From positions 62,001 through 126,000 of the forward strand of contig NCSJ02000023.1 in NCBI GenBank assembly GCA_002812745.2: a stretch of DNA of 64,000 nucleotides, written 5' to 3'. Both the position numbers and the translations under genes were made by a program. This DNA comes from Scytalidium lignicola. Its lineage: Eukaryota > Ascomycota > Leotiomycetes. Of the stretch, positions 1 through 10,846 are shown piece after piece (position 1 is the first letter of the stretch; every line of letters starts with the position of its first letter). Under the pieces are notes generated by a model. That model saw nothing but the letters and a program-made list of their open reading frames with translations, ran no database searches and was not told where the DNA came from.

Positions 1-993
1 TCGCTAGCAGTTCAGAAAAAGATGGCAACTGCGAATATAACAACACCACCCGGCCGAATGAGCAAACTACAAATGGAAGTATCTCAGAAGGTAGATTCTG
101 AAGAAGTCGATGATGTCACCTACAGGAGGCCGTATTATATGGAACTTGAAACCTTGGAAAAGGACTTCGCTAACGGGGTATTCGCTCAATACGTTGATGA
201 AAAGGATCTACCTCCAAGGCCAGCAAAAGGCAAAGGATCTAGAAGCATGCAAGTTACCCCCGAGTACTACCGATTGACACGACTCCGTCAACGAGCTGTG
301 TGGGATAAGAGGCGAGATAGCAAAATGGAACTACTACTCCAAGATTACGAGTCAATAACAGCCACACAAGAAACCCTCCTGGCCAACGGGCCTGATGAGG
401 GAACAGGTATTAACCAAGAGTCTCTAGATCAACGTATGGAGGAAGTCATGACTGAACTAGAGAGTTGGAACAACATCGAACAAGCCCAGTTCTGGCTGAA
501 TGTCGACAATCGCCGTGCCCTTCGACGCGATCCTCCTATGCTCCTCTGGGATCGACGACCAACTGAACCTCTCGCGGTGCGGCCCAAAGATTTCTTCCCC
601 AGACAAGAAATGTGTCTCTTAGATTTCCAGCCTCGCTCCATGTGGCCGGTCCTCCGCGATAATAATCTCCATAACTACGACTACATAGAAAATATTCTCT
701 CCGCCCTTCTTATGACCCCCACACAGTCTGTTAAACGTGGCCTCAACGCACTCGCTCCTGGTGCATTGGAGTGGCTTGTCACTGAATGCCCTAGTCTCAC
801 GGATCCAGCCAAGGGAGGAAATCGGAACCTCGAACATCTTACAGTGAGAAGTTTAACACAGGAGATGCTGGAAGAGATCATGGAGGCTTGGATGAGATGG
901 CCCTTTCGACCTTCAAGACATGAGATGATAGTGAGGACTGGGACTGTACCGTTTGATCCTTCGGAGGAGGACAGCCATGGGCCTATGATATGA
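1..993 (+). CDS. Mitochondrial transcription factor B-like protein (Mtf1 / rRNA dimethylase fold), 5' partial
   Basis: An open frame runs from the first base through an ATG at 22 to a stop at 991-993, with no stop before the ATG, so the gene very probably begins upstream of the window and only its C-terminal part is visible. The visible protein has the layout I know from ascomycete Mtf1/mtTFB-like proteins: an N(I)TTPPGR segment, a charged helical middle (around residues 70-150), an LLWDRRP-x-EPL motif near residues 172-182, and a WPFRPS tail. Family members bind S-adenosylmethionine through an N-terminal Rossmann domain, which would lie outside this window, and help mitochondrial RNA polymerase start transcription. 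The assignment rests on remembered family patterns. An rRNA adenine dimethylase-like protein is the main alternative. Confidence 0.55.
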   Translation, partial: SLAVQKKMATANITTPPGRMSKLQMEVSQKVDSEEVDDVTYRRPYYMELETLEKDFANGVFAQYVDEKDLPPRPAKGKGSRSMQVTPEYYRLTRLRQRAVWDKRRDSKMELLLQDYESITATQETLLANGPDEGTGINQESLDQRMEEVMTELESWNNIEQAQFWLNVDNRRALRRDPPMLLWDRRPTEPLAVRPKDFFPRQEMCLLDFQPRSMWPVLRDNNLHNYDYIENILSALLMTPTQSVKRGLNALAPGALEWLVTECPSLTDPAKGGNRNLEHLTVRSLTQEMLEEIMEAWMRWPFRPSRHEMIVRTGTVPFDPSEEDSHGPMI

Positions 994-3133
994 GGTAGCG
1001 GTATGCTCAATGTTGGGTTGTGGTTGACATCAGTTCTGATACACTACGATGTATATTAAGATAGATTGGTGGGTCTGGAGTTCATTGGTATGGAAAAGGT
1101 GCATTCCTCGCATGGTTGCATTCAAGATGTCACATTAATGGTTACAGTTCTTGTATATTACAACTGGTCGTGTCGACGTCATCATATGTATAATACCAAA
1201 GCATTATTTTGGCACGTAACTCGATATGATTAAGACATTACGGAATTGATAAAGTTTCTATTGATGTTTCTGTGTATTACCTTGCGCAGCTGCGCCTCGT
1301 TAATTAAGCCCAAGCCACAGATCAGCTCATTTGATGACAATCACTGGTTGAATATTCCAAAACAGCAAAAGAGGTCGAGTTTCAGTAAGCTTATTTGGAA
1401 TAATGTTTACACTGAAGCCAATAAGCGCTTAGTTATTGTGGCATTTTAGTTACACGTCCAAGGGACTACTGCCAAGAAAAAGGTGCTTAATAAGGGTTAA
1501 ATTGTACATAACTTGAAATGGTTATAAATTAAGAGTAACTAAAGGGCCTTATATACTTAAAATAGCCGTAGGTGGAAGTAACACATTAATTAGATATTCC
1601 AATAAAAGGAATTATTCTATCAGAGTAGGATAGTTTAAACGGTATACATAAATTATATTTGTATATTTGAAGTTTAAGTAATCTAGTCATCTAGAAATGT
1701 TCAAAAGCTTTTAATAATATTCTTACAAGAAAAGACTATAATTATTAGCAAGAATTTTACTGTTAATACTTTCCCAATCAATTTGAATTTATTATTCTTA
1801 TATTAATTATAAAATTGAAATCGAAAGACGTATTTTAGTAAATATGACAATATTATTATACTTTCATCTATACTCTTTAATTACTGAGTTGATGATGTAT
1901 AGTATATATAGTACCTGGGAGAGACGGAAATCCCGTTTCCAGCACCCGGCTTATTTTCGGTTCCTCTAGCATAGGTAACCTCGGCGATATCAGTTGAGAG
2001 AATGTTAGAGATGACACGAATACTAACATTTCGGTGTTTTCCCGGGGTTCGGCGATAGCTTCATCGTTCATCTCATGCCGTCTTTCAAATGACATGACCG
2101 TCTCCTCCTAGCGTTAGTGTTTGTGATGATTTACAGTTAGTATGAATTGATAACAAATTTAAATTCGACAAAACCTAAGAATGATTGGAGCTGATGGTTG
2201 ATTTCTTGAACTCTGGTAGAATGGCCAGGTTGCGATATATTGTACATAGGATTAGAGGGCTCTGGAAGTAACTATAATCACGGCGGCCTTCAGGCTATTA
2301 ATGACCTTTGTCCCGCCTTCTACGAGCCAAATAGACCTCTTTAGACTTTCTACCTCGATTTCTGTAAGTGACATCTGCTGAATTCCATGTTATCAACCAC
2401 TAAGTAAATTAACCAACTCCAATGTTTTCTAACACTATTCAGTGACTATAATACCTTAGCATACCATTNCCATTGCTATTTCTATTTTAAATATGCTTTA
2501 TATTGTGCTTGTCAATTGAATGTTTTACTAGCTGATATCTAACCTTTTTAAGTTTTATCGAAGTTGCGCTCTGTCTATATTGCCTATTTTCATACAGTAG
2601 ACTTAATGGTAGCTTCTCATTTCAATTTTATTCTTACTCTCCCTCGGGTCTCCTTTTCCTGGCCACACCTTGCTGCCTTTTTGCTACGGCTACCGCCCAC
2701 TACTACTCATGACTCTGCTACTTATCTAATACACCATTTATCCTAAACTGGATATTCCCAGCTAATTTTCATTTCCTTCTGCCTTGCTCTGATCCATTCA
2801 ACCTTGCTTTTGCCAATACTGAATCCTTACAGCAAATCATTTGCTTTATTTAAAATCTAATGGATAGAAATGATAGTAAAAAATAGCGATGCCTAAGATG
2901 CCCAATGCGCTAAAAGAAAGACATAGCAGAAACAAAAGTGAAAGTATGCATGCTATCTAAGATGATTGCTCGTACTTTTGCCTGTAGGTGTGTTGAAACA
3001 AAAGGAACCTGAGGATAAAAGTAGAGACAGAGCCAAAAATTCTAAGGATACTACTTTGTAGAGAGTTTTTTTTNATTGCTTTTTTTAATATTTTGATTCT
3101 GTAATTCCTTCGTTTCGTTGTTTCTTTATTTCT
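994..3133. other. Gene-poor, mostly AT-rich intergenic region
   Basis: No convincing gene is present across 2.1 kb. Bases 1450-1880 are strongly AT-rich with scattered stops in all frames, which fits decayed, RIP-like sequence. A pocket of more normal composition (1905-2110) is listed separately. An N at 2469 and one at 3074 follow short homopolymers. The last 120 bases lie downstream of the minus-strand oxidoreductase gene and are T-rich. Confidence 0.5.
1905..2093 (-). other. Possible small gene or exon remnant in an AT-rich region
   Basis: This pocket has balanced base composition between very AT-rich flanks. On the minus strand an ATG (2091-2093) opens a hydrophilic frame that reads to about 1877. 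A second frame over about 1915-1985 also reads like coding sequence, and a GTTAGT donor-like site followed by CTAAC lies between them, so a short spliced gene is possible. I do not recognise the product. It could equally be a fragment of an old gene spared by mutation. Confidence 0.2.
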
Positions 3134-4639
3134 TCACGCGGCCCACGCTCCTAGGACCTTTCTAGGATCTAGATTCCCCACATCCATACATTTAACCTGG
3201 CCATCGAAAATAAGCTCGCTGAGGACCTTCCCCGTGGCCGGCGCGTTCAGGATGCCCCAACACGAATGGCCCGTAGCCAAGAGCAGGCCGTCTAACCCGG
3301 TGTATCCAACCAACGGATCCCGTGTGACGCCTGCTTCGATGGTCGGGAGGTAGCATGCTCTTCTCGCTGTCACTACGCCGTTAGCGAGTTCTCGCGAGAC
3401 GCTGGAAGCAGCATCGATGATTTCCTGGCAGCTTTGCGCCGAGACAGCAACGGATTCTGTCGGAGGGGGCAGTGGTACGGTCATGTCTCCCTGGCTGCAG
3501 ATGTAGACCTCGTTGTTGGGCCGGGCGTAGATCTCTGGGGAGACGGTTTTGGCGGAGGACTTTTTGAGGCTCGCCTGTCGGGTTCCTCCTGGTGATGGTT
3601 GGCGGAAAGTGATCTCGGTGAAGAGGCAGTAAGCTGATATTGGCCGCTCGACCTTGATGGAGATACTGTGGGCACGTAGTGGAGCCATGCGGAGACGTGG
3701 CATTAGCATTGGGGTCCACGGACCGGCGGCTAAGATGACGGTGCTGGCAGGGATCGTGCGCTTCTCGGAACTGGCTCGATCTGTGTATGTGATGGAGACA
3801 ACTTTACTCTGGTTCCAGTCGTGACAGGAGCCCAGAGGCATTGATACTTCTCCTATCGTGGAACCGTCCCTGGCTCCGCAGTCGACATGCTCGACCGTGC
3901 CCAGAACGATGCGTGCCCCAGCTTGCTCTGCAAGGCCCATCATGGCCGTGGTGAACTGGAGGGGTTGGACCTGGGCCGTGGAGCTGGTGTCGGCGAATTC
4001 TTCGTATGCTTGAGCGCTGTCGGGCTTGAACCAGTCTAGGTCGTCTGGCAGCACTGACGTGTCCATCTGCTCGCGAATCCACCACTTACCCAGTTGGATG
4101 TTGGCGTTGGGCTCGGTCTGGTTCCAGTGGTCGTCTCCTTTGGCTCCAGTTCCTTCGACATGCCCGTCGACCTCTCCATCTGCTACTGCTGCTGCCACAG
4201 CTGCAGGATCGGGGCGGCGTGTTGGCTCAGGAACCTGACCTTGGGCCGTCAACTGTCCACAGCGTACACGACGATAGCCCCAGAGCTCTGAGCCGTTGTG
4301 TTCGTCGGCGAGATCACTGTGCAGGTCGAAGCTGAGGCCAGCCATGTTATCTGGCGAGGCCCACGAGGCTACGAGGCCTCCAGCCTTGCTCGAGGCGCCA
4401 TTTGCAATCCGGGCAGCCTCTAAGACGGTGATGGAGTGCCGCGAGGCATCATATTGAGGATGCCGGGTTAGATAGTATGCGGCGGTGCAGCCGATAATTC
4501 CTCCACCTACATATACGATACCGACGTAGGCTCAGGTCAACAACCAACCAAGACCAAAGGCAGGCAAGCAGACACGGGAGGGACATGAAAACATACCTAC
4601 GATAACAATATTCTCTTGCGCTGGTTGAGGAGTAGACAT
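3134..4639 (-). CDS. FAD-dependent oxidoreductase, DAO/sarcosine-oxidase fold (Tda3-like)
   Basis: Two exons: 4597-4639 and 3134-4506, with a 90-bp intron (4507-4596; GTATGT...TGTAG). The ATG at 4639 gives a 471-residue protein. The intron splits the dinucleotide-binding motif; after splicing it reads IVIVGGGIIG (residues 11-20), the FAD ADP-binding site of the D-amino-acid-oxidase superfamily. An A-S-S-K-A-G-G segment follows near residue 50. The C-terminal G-L-L-L-A-T-G-H-S-C-W-G segment (around residue 430) is the second flavin-contacting region of this group. Yeast Tda3, a putative endosomal FAD oxidoreductase, has the same architecture and is the closest family I recognise. The substrate is unknown. 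The exon is GC-richer than its flanks, consistent with an active gene. Confidence 0.8.
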
Positions 4640-5158
4640 GACTCTTCCAGGCACATGTTCTCTCCTCTTTGTGAGAGCTCGAGGACGATGTAGGTAGCAC
4701 GACGAACACAACCGGCACACACTCACACACACTCTCTACTATTTCCGCCCAAGGGAAAAAGGCGTGCTAACCACCCTTCCTTAAAACGTACTAGATCCGA
4801 ATACAAATTGTTTGGTTTCGCTGCTGGTTCCGCCTTACCCTAGTCACGTGTCGCGCCTTGTTTCCGTCGAGACCAGCAGTTCAAAGCAGCCAGCTCGAAG
4901 GGAAAATAAGCAGCTCATGCCATGGCTGGAACAATTAAACAATTATAGCGACGACGTTGAAGCTGGCGATCTTTAGACTCCGAGGGAATTGTGTGTGGCT
5001 CCGCGGGTTTGGCCCCCTCTGGCGCCCCGCTGATTGGCTGCCGACCGGCCATCATCGGAAGGCTGAAATTGGCTGTGTTCGTCCAAGAAAACGTCCCCCC
5101 TTTACTAAGACTTCCTATATGAATTATCCCCGAACAACTCAACATTTCGCGCGTGCTC

Positions 5159-5212
5159 CACGCATCCACGTATCCTCGAATCCTCGAATCCACGGATCCA
5201 CGTATCCACGTA
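5159..5212. repeat. Degenerate short tandem repeats (TCCACGTATCC / TCGAATCC)
   Basis: Several imperfect copies of an 8-11 base unit are visible: ATCCACGTATCC occurs twice and TCGAATCC twice in tandem. The tract is local and probably a simple-sequence expansion. Confidence 0.6.
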
Positions 5213-5430
5213 GGATGACGAGCGATTTTACCCCGTCATCCGTCCTTTGCTTCCACTTTTCTTGAAATAACTGTATTGATTTTCAACGTTTTAACGCTGG
5301 CTGGTTGCGGTGAAGACTGACTGATAGCTGATAACTGGCGAGCAGTGATCTGTAATCGGTTGAAGACATGGCAGCACCTTGCCGAGGCTGACGAGCAAGC
5401 TTCCCGTGGAATGGAAATGGCCGGCGTGAG

Positions 5431-5460
5431 CACGTTAACACGTTAACACGTTAACACGTA
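5431..5460. repeat. 8-bp tandem repeat CACGTTAA x3.75
   Basis: Three perfect consecutive CACGTTAA units are followed by CACGTA. Each unit contains a palindromic GTTAAC across the junction. Confidence 0.8.
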
Positions 5461-6998
5461 GCTATCCCCAGCTCCTCTTTCACGGCCGTTGACTAGGAGT
5501 GCTGACTTGCCTTGCTTGCTGACTCGCTGGCTCGTGAAGTTAGACGCCTTGATCACGTTCAATCTCCACGGTCTATTCTGCAGTCAGCAAATAAAAGCAG
5601 CCTCAGGTCACACGGCTTCAATCTTCTCAGCCTGTCTATTAGATTAGATTGGTTGTTGGTCGTCTTCTTGCAGTCGGCATCCGAGGACGTGGTGTTGATC
5701 TCTTTCTTGTTCCATGTTGATCACCTGAGTTATTGCAGTCACCTCCCGTGAGGGAAATTTTACACACACTACACACATTATATACACGTATGCACTATGC
5801 AATACATGTGCGAAATAGAGCTATCTCCGGAAACTAAACTTGGACCCTTCCTTGACCGTGCTTGAACAGCTCGGGGGGACAGCTAGATCGGGGCATCTCG
5901 CAATGGAGATGCATTTCAAAGAGGGATAGTCAAAGAAACCACAGTCGACGGGTTCTCTAGGAGGTGAGGAGCGGGTTTACCCTCCAAGTGGAGCCATCTA
6001 ATCTGCTACGGTGTTGCGGCAATCTCTACCATCCGGGGTCCTGGGTTTGTCTCTGCGCAATCATATGGCCTAGACACGATAGCATCTTAATAATAGAGCT
6101 GGACAGGCTGGATATGGGCTCGATATGGGCTGATGTTACAGCCTGACAAAGCAGGCTAGGAGGCTTCCACGGGCACAGCCGCCGTAGCCTTATTACTTAT
6201 TACTTGGAAATATGCCGCCAACCCTCAAGGTGTACCATGCGGATTAGACGCGCTGAGGTTGCTCCTAATTAATTTATTGAATCAGGACCTGATATGTATA
6301 TTTTAGCTTGCTATACCATATATTCTTCATGGTTTTGTACTTCATTATATTGTAGGTTTATGGTTATAAATTAACTTCAAGAATGATAGTAAAAGGGATG
6401 AACTCTTAAAATGCCCGAGGTCGTCTGCACGTGAGTCGCTCGCCTCCTAAATCCTAGGCAGTATTATTCTAGGTTGACATAAGGAGTTGGGGTTTTAGAA
6501 AGTTATAGATTTAACTAGTTTCTCTACAGAGCTAAAGGTTTGACGCACAGCGTAATATAGCTTTATATCTGAAGAATTAGCGCCTTAGCAAGAATAAATT
6601 TGAATATATGTACTTGGCTATATCATTTCGTTTTTTCAATACTAATTGAAAATCTATCATAGTAAAGCTATTAACTTTAGTTCTCAAGGGTCATATTTAA
6701 CCCTTTTTTTGATTGATTAGTTACAGTTCCTTTACTGGACCCTGTATGGTGGAAAATGACTTGTCGGATACCCCACGCTTCTCCAATTGGAGATTCTCGT
6801 AAGAACCATCTTCCCCAACTGGAATAAAAGCTTTATATAGGAACGTGTATTATATCGAGAAAATCCAGCAATATGTTGACCTCGGATTCTTATTTGATAG
6901 TAAAAAAACTACTGATAAAGATGGTATTTTGTCTCTAGTTGACTAGGACTCTCCTAACCTATACACACTATTGTTCGTACGGTATAAATGACACCAAG

Positions 6999-7979
6999 AT
7001 GATCATAACAATCGCCGACGCAGAAGTTCTCGCCAGAAAAGCCTTACAAGCAATTGGATATAATGCCTCAAATGCAGAAATCATAACTCGGCACATCATC
7101 GACAGCGAACTGCGCGGGTTTTCGCCATCGGGGCTCGCACGTATTCTGAGTATAAACGACCGCATCCGCTCAAAAGGGGGAGAAGTTTCAGAAAGAATAG
7201 AAGTTACACGAGAAAGCCCCGCTTCCGCACAATTGGACGGTCATGACACATTAGGCTACCTTGTTGCGCAGCGCGCGACTGAGGACGCCATCGCCAAAGC
7301 CAAGCAGACTGGCATAGCCATTGTCGGCGCAAATAATACCTGGTATACGGGAATGCTGGGGTATTACGCCGAAATGGCCAGTAGGGAGGATCTAGTGACA
7401 ATCATCGCATCGAATACAAGTCCCTGGGTGGCGCCAGAAAGCGGATATAAGCCAATGTTTGGCACGAATCCCTTCTGCGTGGGCTTTCCGTCGACGGACT
7501 CCCCTATTATATATGACATCGGCACATCGAAGATCCTGCATGCGGATATTCTCCTTGCGCAGCGGCTGGGTAAGGAACTTCCACCTAATTCAGCTTACAA
7601 TTCCACGGGGCAAGTTACAGTTAACCCCTTGGAGGCGCTGGAAGGTGCCATCGCGGTTTGGGGTGGTCATCGAGGATCTGGATTGGCGTTGGCGGTGCAG
7701 CTTCTAGGTGTTCTGGCTGGTTCTCCTGCTTTGCCGTCGAATCTAGAGGATTTTGGATTCTTGATAATTGCAATAAATCCCGCTATCTTCAGGCCGTTGG
7801 ATGAATTCAAAAGAGAGATTGATGAATATGCGGCGCAGATGAGGGCAAGTCCTTCGTTGGCTGGTGATCAGCTAAGGATGCCCTTTGACCGCTCAACAGC
7901 ACTCCGGAGAGAAAGACAGGGAAGTGGAGAGTTGGAAGTAGAAGATCAAGTAATTGAAATGCTTCGGAAGTTAGCATGA
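6999..7979 (+). CDS. LDH2/MDH2-family NAD(P)-dependent dehydrogenase
   Basis: The ATG at 6999 gives 326 residues in a single exon; codons upstream of it lack family character. The protein follows the bacterial-type malate/L-lactate dehydrogenase (Ldh_2) pattern. It has an N-terminal helix, D-S-E-L-R-G near residue 40, N-N-T-W-Y-T-G before a Y-Y-A-E-M helix, a conserved G-T-N-P-F cofactor segment, W-G-G-H-R-G-S-G-L-A, and an R-M-P-F-D-R-S tail. Members reduce 2-oxo acids or oxidise 2-hydroxy/ureido acids with NAD(P)H. The substrate is unknown. The usual S-H-G motif carrying the catalytic histidine reads S-P-S-G-L here, and the protein is somewhat shorter than the typical 340-350 residues, so activity may differ. 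Confidence 0.8.
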   Translation: MIITIADAEVLARKALQAIGYNASNAEIITRHIIDSELRGFSPSGLARILSINDRIRSKGGEVSERIEVTRESPASAQLDGHDTLGYLVAQRATEDAIAKAKQTGIAIVGANNTWYTGMLGYYAEMASREDLVTIIASNTSPWVAPESGYKPMFGTNPFCVGFPSTDSPIIYDIGTSKILHADILLAQRLGKELPPNSAYNSTGQVTVNPLEALEGAIAVWGGHRGSGLALAVQLLGVLAGSPALPSNLEDFGFLIIAINPAIFRPLDEFKREIDEYAAQMRASPSLAGDQLRMPFDRSTALRRERQGSGELEVEDQVIEMLRKLA

Positions 7980-8480
7980 TTTTGTGATGAAACCGCTCTG
8001 CTCTGCTTTGCTATCCATATACTGTAGCGAGAAGAGATCCAGCAAGAGTGCCGATGGAAGAGTCATAAATCTCAAATCTTAAAGCATGAGGAAAGTGTAA
8101 AGGAACTTTTGAAGATTTAAATCGATGCTTGCTTTCGTTCTCGTTATTCACATTGGTCGAACAAAGTGTACAAGCCATCTATCACTGTAAGTGTCTATTG
8201 ATTTTTCTGTCATGTAGAACGTAGATGAAGATTAGAAAAAGGAGCTCAAGCGAATCACCTAGTTCCCATTGCTATCTACTCTGGAAGTTTGCTTAATTCA
8301 AAGGCGCCTTCCAAGGCTTCAACAACTATATTCTTTTCTTTTTCCTGACTTTGTAGTCATTTCTACTACCAGCCGAATTAAGTAGATTCCCTATCAATAC
8401 TAATCATTCTTCTGGTGACCTGAAATTTAACTAGTATTGTACATTTCGATCTCCGCCAGAGCATCTCTTTCGCAACGCAT
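7980..8480. other. Convergent intergenic spacer
   Basis: This spacer lies between the 3' ends of the plus-strand dehydrogenase and the minus-strand thioesterase. I see no open frame or structure of note. It presumably holds both 3' UTRs. Confidence 0.5.
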
Positions 8481-9786
8481 TTATAGTCTCCCCTTTTCTG
8501 GACGGGCAGCAGCTGCAGAGACCTTATCTTCTGCTAAGCCTTCTGCCATGATGCAATATCCCTGGATTCATTTAGCTTTGTATAACTAATAAAAAAGGTC
8601 TAATTCGCTCTCGTTCCTCCCTAAAAAGGGGAACGAAGGAATAAAGGGAGGAAATCAAATTGGGAAAATGACGACTTAACCTACCTGAGCCCTCACACTG
8701 GCAATTAGCTTCCCCTCCGGGGTGAAAAAANGTTGCATCCAAAATCAATCTCCCATCAGGACTCGCCCACGGCAACTCGCTTTCAGAATAGAACCATTCA
8801 TCGCAGCGCCATCTCTCAGGGTCATACACATGCACGGTATGATTTAGAGACAGCAACGTGTCGAAATCAGGCGAATGCGTTGTACCCGGTACTGTAGGTG
8901 AGAGCGGATCCATGCCCATGACTCGTGGTGCTGCATCGAGGATACCAACGTCTGTGGCGTAAATCAAACCCATCATGTGCGTGAGGCGGTCGGAGGTTGG
9001 AGCACTGACTTTGTTGAGGATACGTGCCCAGGTTACGCCGATGGGGTTGGATGATGGGATTATTGTTTCTGGGTAGACGTGAAGTTAGTTTTGGGCATTG
9101 ATTCTCTACTGTCTGCTTGGTTTGTGATGATTTGATGTGGCAAGGGGTAACGTGGAACTACGGTGGAGAGGAATAGGGGTTAGAATTGGAGTTACTTACT
9201 AGCTGGCACTCCCGCTTTCACTACTTGGATATTACCTCCGCTGCCTGGAACTTTTATTGACTTATACGCATCCTCGCTGTCGTGTGGAGGTCGTATAGGT
9301 GATCCATCCTCATTGACTACTCTCCTTTTAATCGCATGCCTTAGCCTTACGCTGCCGTCTGTTGTCCCTCTCTTCTTAAAGGTAATGGTACAGCTGGTGA
9401 GTAGTTTATCCCCCTGCTTTACCTGAACTAATCTTGAGCAGATATTCTTACCGTCCCCGAGTCGTTGAACATTATAAATCACAGCATGCTGGTGTGAACC
9501 GGCACGCATAAAAGTTGTGTTGAGACTGTTCATAAAGAAGTCATCTGGGTTGGCAAGCGTGTATGTTGCAGCTTTCAGGCAGTGAGCCATCAGGACGGGA
9601 CCAGCAATGAATTCGCGGTAATTCCAGTCCCAAAGAGGGGAGACATTGGTGAATTGGTCCTAGTTGTGGCATGTAATCAGACAATTATGTTATAGAGCGA
9701 TGTTTATTCTTTCAAGACGTTTGGTAACATACCTCAGAGAGTCTCTTTATTTCGAGTTCTCCTTCCCAATTTAGTATCTTTGCCAT
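8481..9786 (-). CDS. Acyl-CoA thioesterase, TesB-type double hotdog
   Basis: Four exons on the minus strand: 9733-9786, 9200-9659, 8685-9068 and probably 8481-8561; introns are 73, 131 and 123 bp. Splicing gives about 325 residues. Family features are an F-x-x-x-S-P-L-W-D-W-N-Y-R entry, a PV-L-M-A-H-C-L-K-A-A helix of hotdog 1, and in hotdog 2 the D-F-D-T-L-L-S-L-N-H-T-V-H-V segment followed by E-S-E-L-P-W-A-S-P-D-G-R. Such enzymes hydrolyse acyl-CoA to free acid and CoA, often in peroxisomes. I see no clear C-terminal SKL-type signal. An N at 8731 breaks the frame; omitting it restores F-F-T-P-E-G-K-L-I-A-S, the expected ending, and makes exon 3 finish on a codon boundary. The last exon is the least certain part. 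Confidence 0.8.
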
Positions 9787-10321
9787 GGTATACTTATTGA
9801 TATGATTAATTGCAGTTCTTTTCCAAGCTTGAACAATTCAAGTAACATTGGTTTATTCAGCGGAGAAGGGTGCTTATAAGTACTCCGAATTTTTGTTTGG
9901 TGCTGGCCAGGAGTGTATGTCTACTCTGATTATATACCCCACTACCAAACTGTCATACGCGGGACCATACTTCCCATGTCTTAGACCCTACAGTACTATC
10001 CCTCAGCCCCAAGTACTTCACACATGCAAGGGTAAAAGCGTGATCTCATTTGCATAACCTTTGTAAAGTGGGTATTCTATTTTATGAATATTACCTAAAT
10101 GAGTTTATGAGATCCTTGCAGTCCTTGTTCAGAATTTTATGATCCTCGTCTACACGCGTAATCCTTGTCATAATCCCAATTTTGAGCCTTACATGTGTGA
10201 AATTTTAGAGTGGATAGTACAGATGTATTTACGTACAGCGGTGAAGAAGGCCAAATTAGGTAATTGCTTGCAAAACACTAAAAATATATATTTTTTAATT
10301 AATATTTTGTAAAAAGACCAT
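9787..10321. other. Intergenic region with a dispersed repeat copy
   Basis: This region lies upstream of the thioesterase. Bases 10014-10204 are one copy of a dispersed repeat described separately. No gene is visible. Confidence 0.5.
10014..10204. repeat. Dispersed repeat, copy 1 (pairs with 54247-54436)
   Basis: About 190 bp match 54247-54436 in the same orientation from TACTTCACACAT through the CATGTG(T)GAAAT end. Differences are mostly C/T and G/A transitions plus small indels. No coding capacity is visible. It resembles a non-autonomous element or a fragment of a larger transposon. Confidence 0.75.
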
Positions 10322-10725
10322 TTAAATGATTTTTACATCAATTACAGCTTGACAACGTAATGGCATACTGTTAACTAAAACCTGAAACTCAAATTGACCT
10401 ACTTTATCCCATGAGTCCTTGAATGCTATCCTTAATTGATCGTAACCTATCATCTCTAGGTAATTATCTTGTAGATAAATTTTCATAATATGCCATACCA
10501 TTTCGATTAGATTTAAATCAGGTGAAAAGGAGGCCAAAAAATGACTATAACTCCTCGTTCTCTCAAATCAGCTCCTGTATTTGTTATTATATATTGCCTA
10601 TTCTTAATTAGATAGGGGAAACTACTATTTGCATGACTAATTGTAACTGTACCAGCATTTTCTTTCTTGGGAGCTGCTGATATAGCGAGTACAAGGTATC
10701 CTTCGACCGGTGAAAGTGGTATCAC
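10322..10725 (-). pseudogene. Tc1/mariner-family transposase remnant (3' end)
   Basis: The minus strand encodes the C-terminal part of a DDE transposase in two frames. One frame ends with V-I-F-W-P-P-F and the other starts with F-S-P-D-L-N-L-I-E-M-V-W, the hallmark block around the third acidic residue of Tc1/mariner transposases. The frame must shift once near 10525-10535, in a T/A-run. The tail M-P-L-R-C-Q-A-V-I is also typical of fungal Tc1-like elements. The N-terminal half, with the DNA-binding domain and the first two aspartates, is missing or unrecognisable. It is a dead fragment. Confidence 0.8.
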
Positions 10726-10846
10726 TTATGCAAATGCATAATTATACTCAGTTTAATTCGTTCAATGGCCATCATTTAAATTAACGAGCTAATTAAATCC
10801 ACAATTTCAGTAGAATTATACCACTTTCACCGGTCGACGGGATACT
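10695..10846. repeat. Imperfect 26-27 bp inverted repeat flanking about 97 bp
   Basis: The arm at 10695-10721, containing CGACCGGTGAAAGTGGTA, reappears inverted at 10819-10846. They differ by about two changes and one indel near GTATCC. The left arm sits just beyond the transposase fragment, so these may be terminal repeats of the decayed Tc1/mariner element or of a small derived element. Confidence 0.7.

Larger units (their letters stand above)
4640..6998. other. Intergenic region with promoter and short repeats, no gene seen
   Basis: Between two divergent genes. It contains an E-box CACGTG at 4845-4850, about 206 bp upstream of the oxidoreductase start. Degenerate GAATCC/CACGTATCC repeats run over 5159-5212, and CACGTTAA tandem units over 5431-5460. 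Short open frames here overlap on both strands and show no family features. Bases 6240-6900 are AT-rich. Confidence 0.5.

Noticed and set aside
4026..4291. Two overlapping plus-strand open frames opposite the FAD oxidoreductase
   Set aside because: They are antisense to well-conserved coding sequence with high GC and have no start context or family features.
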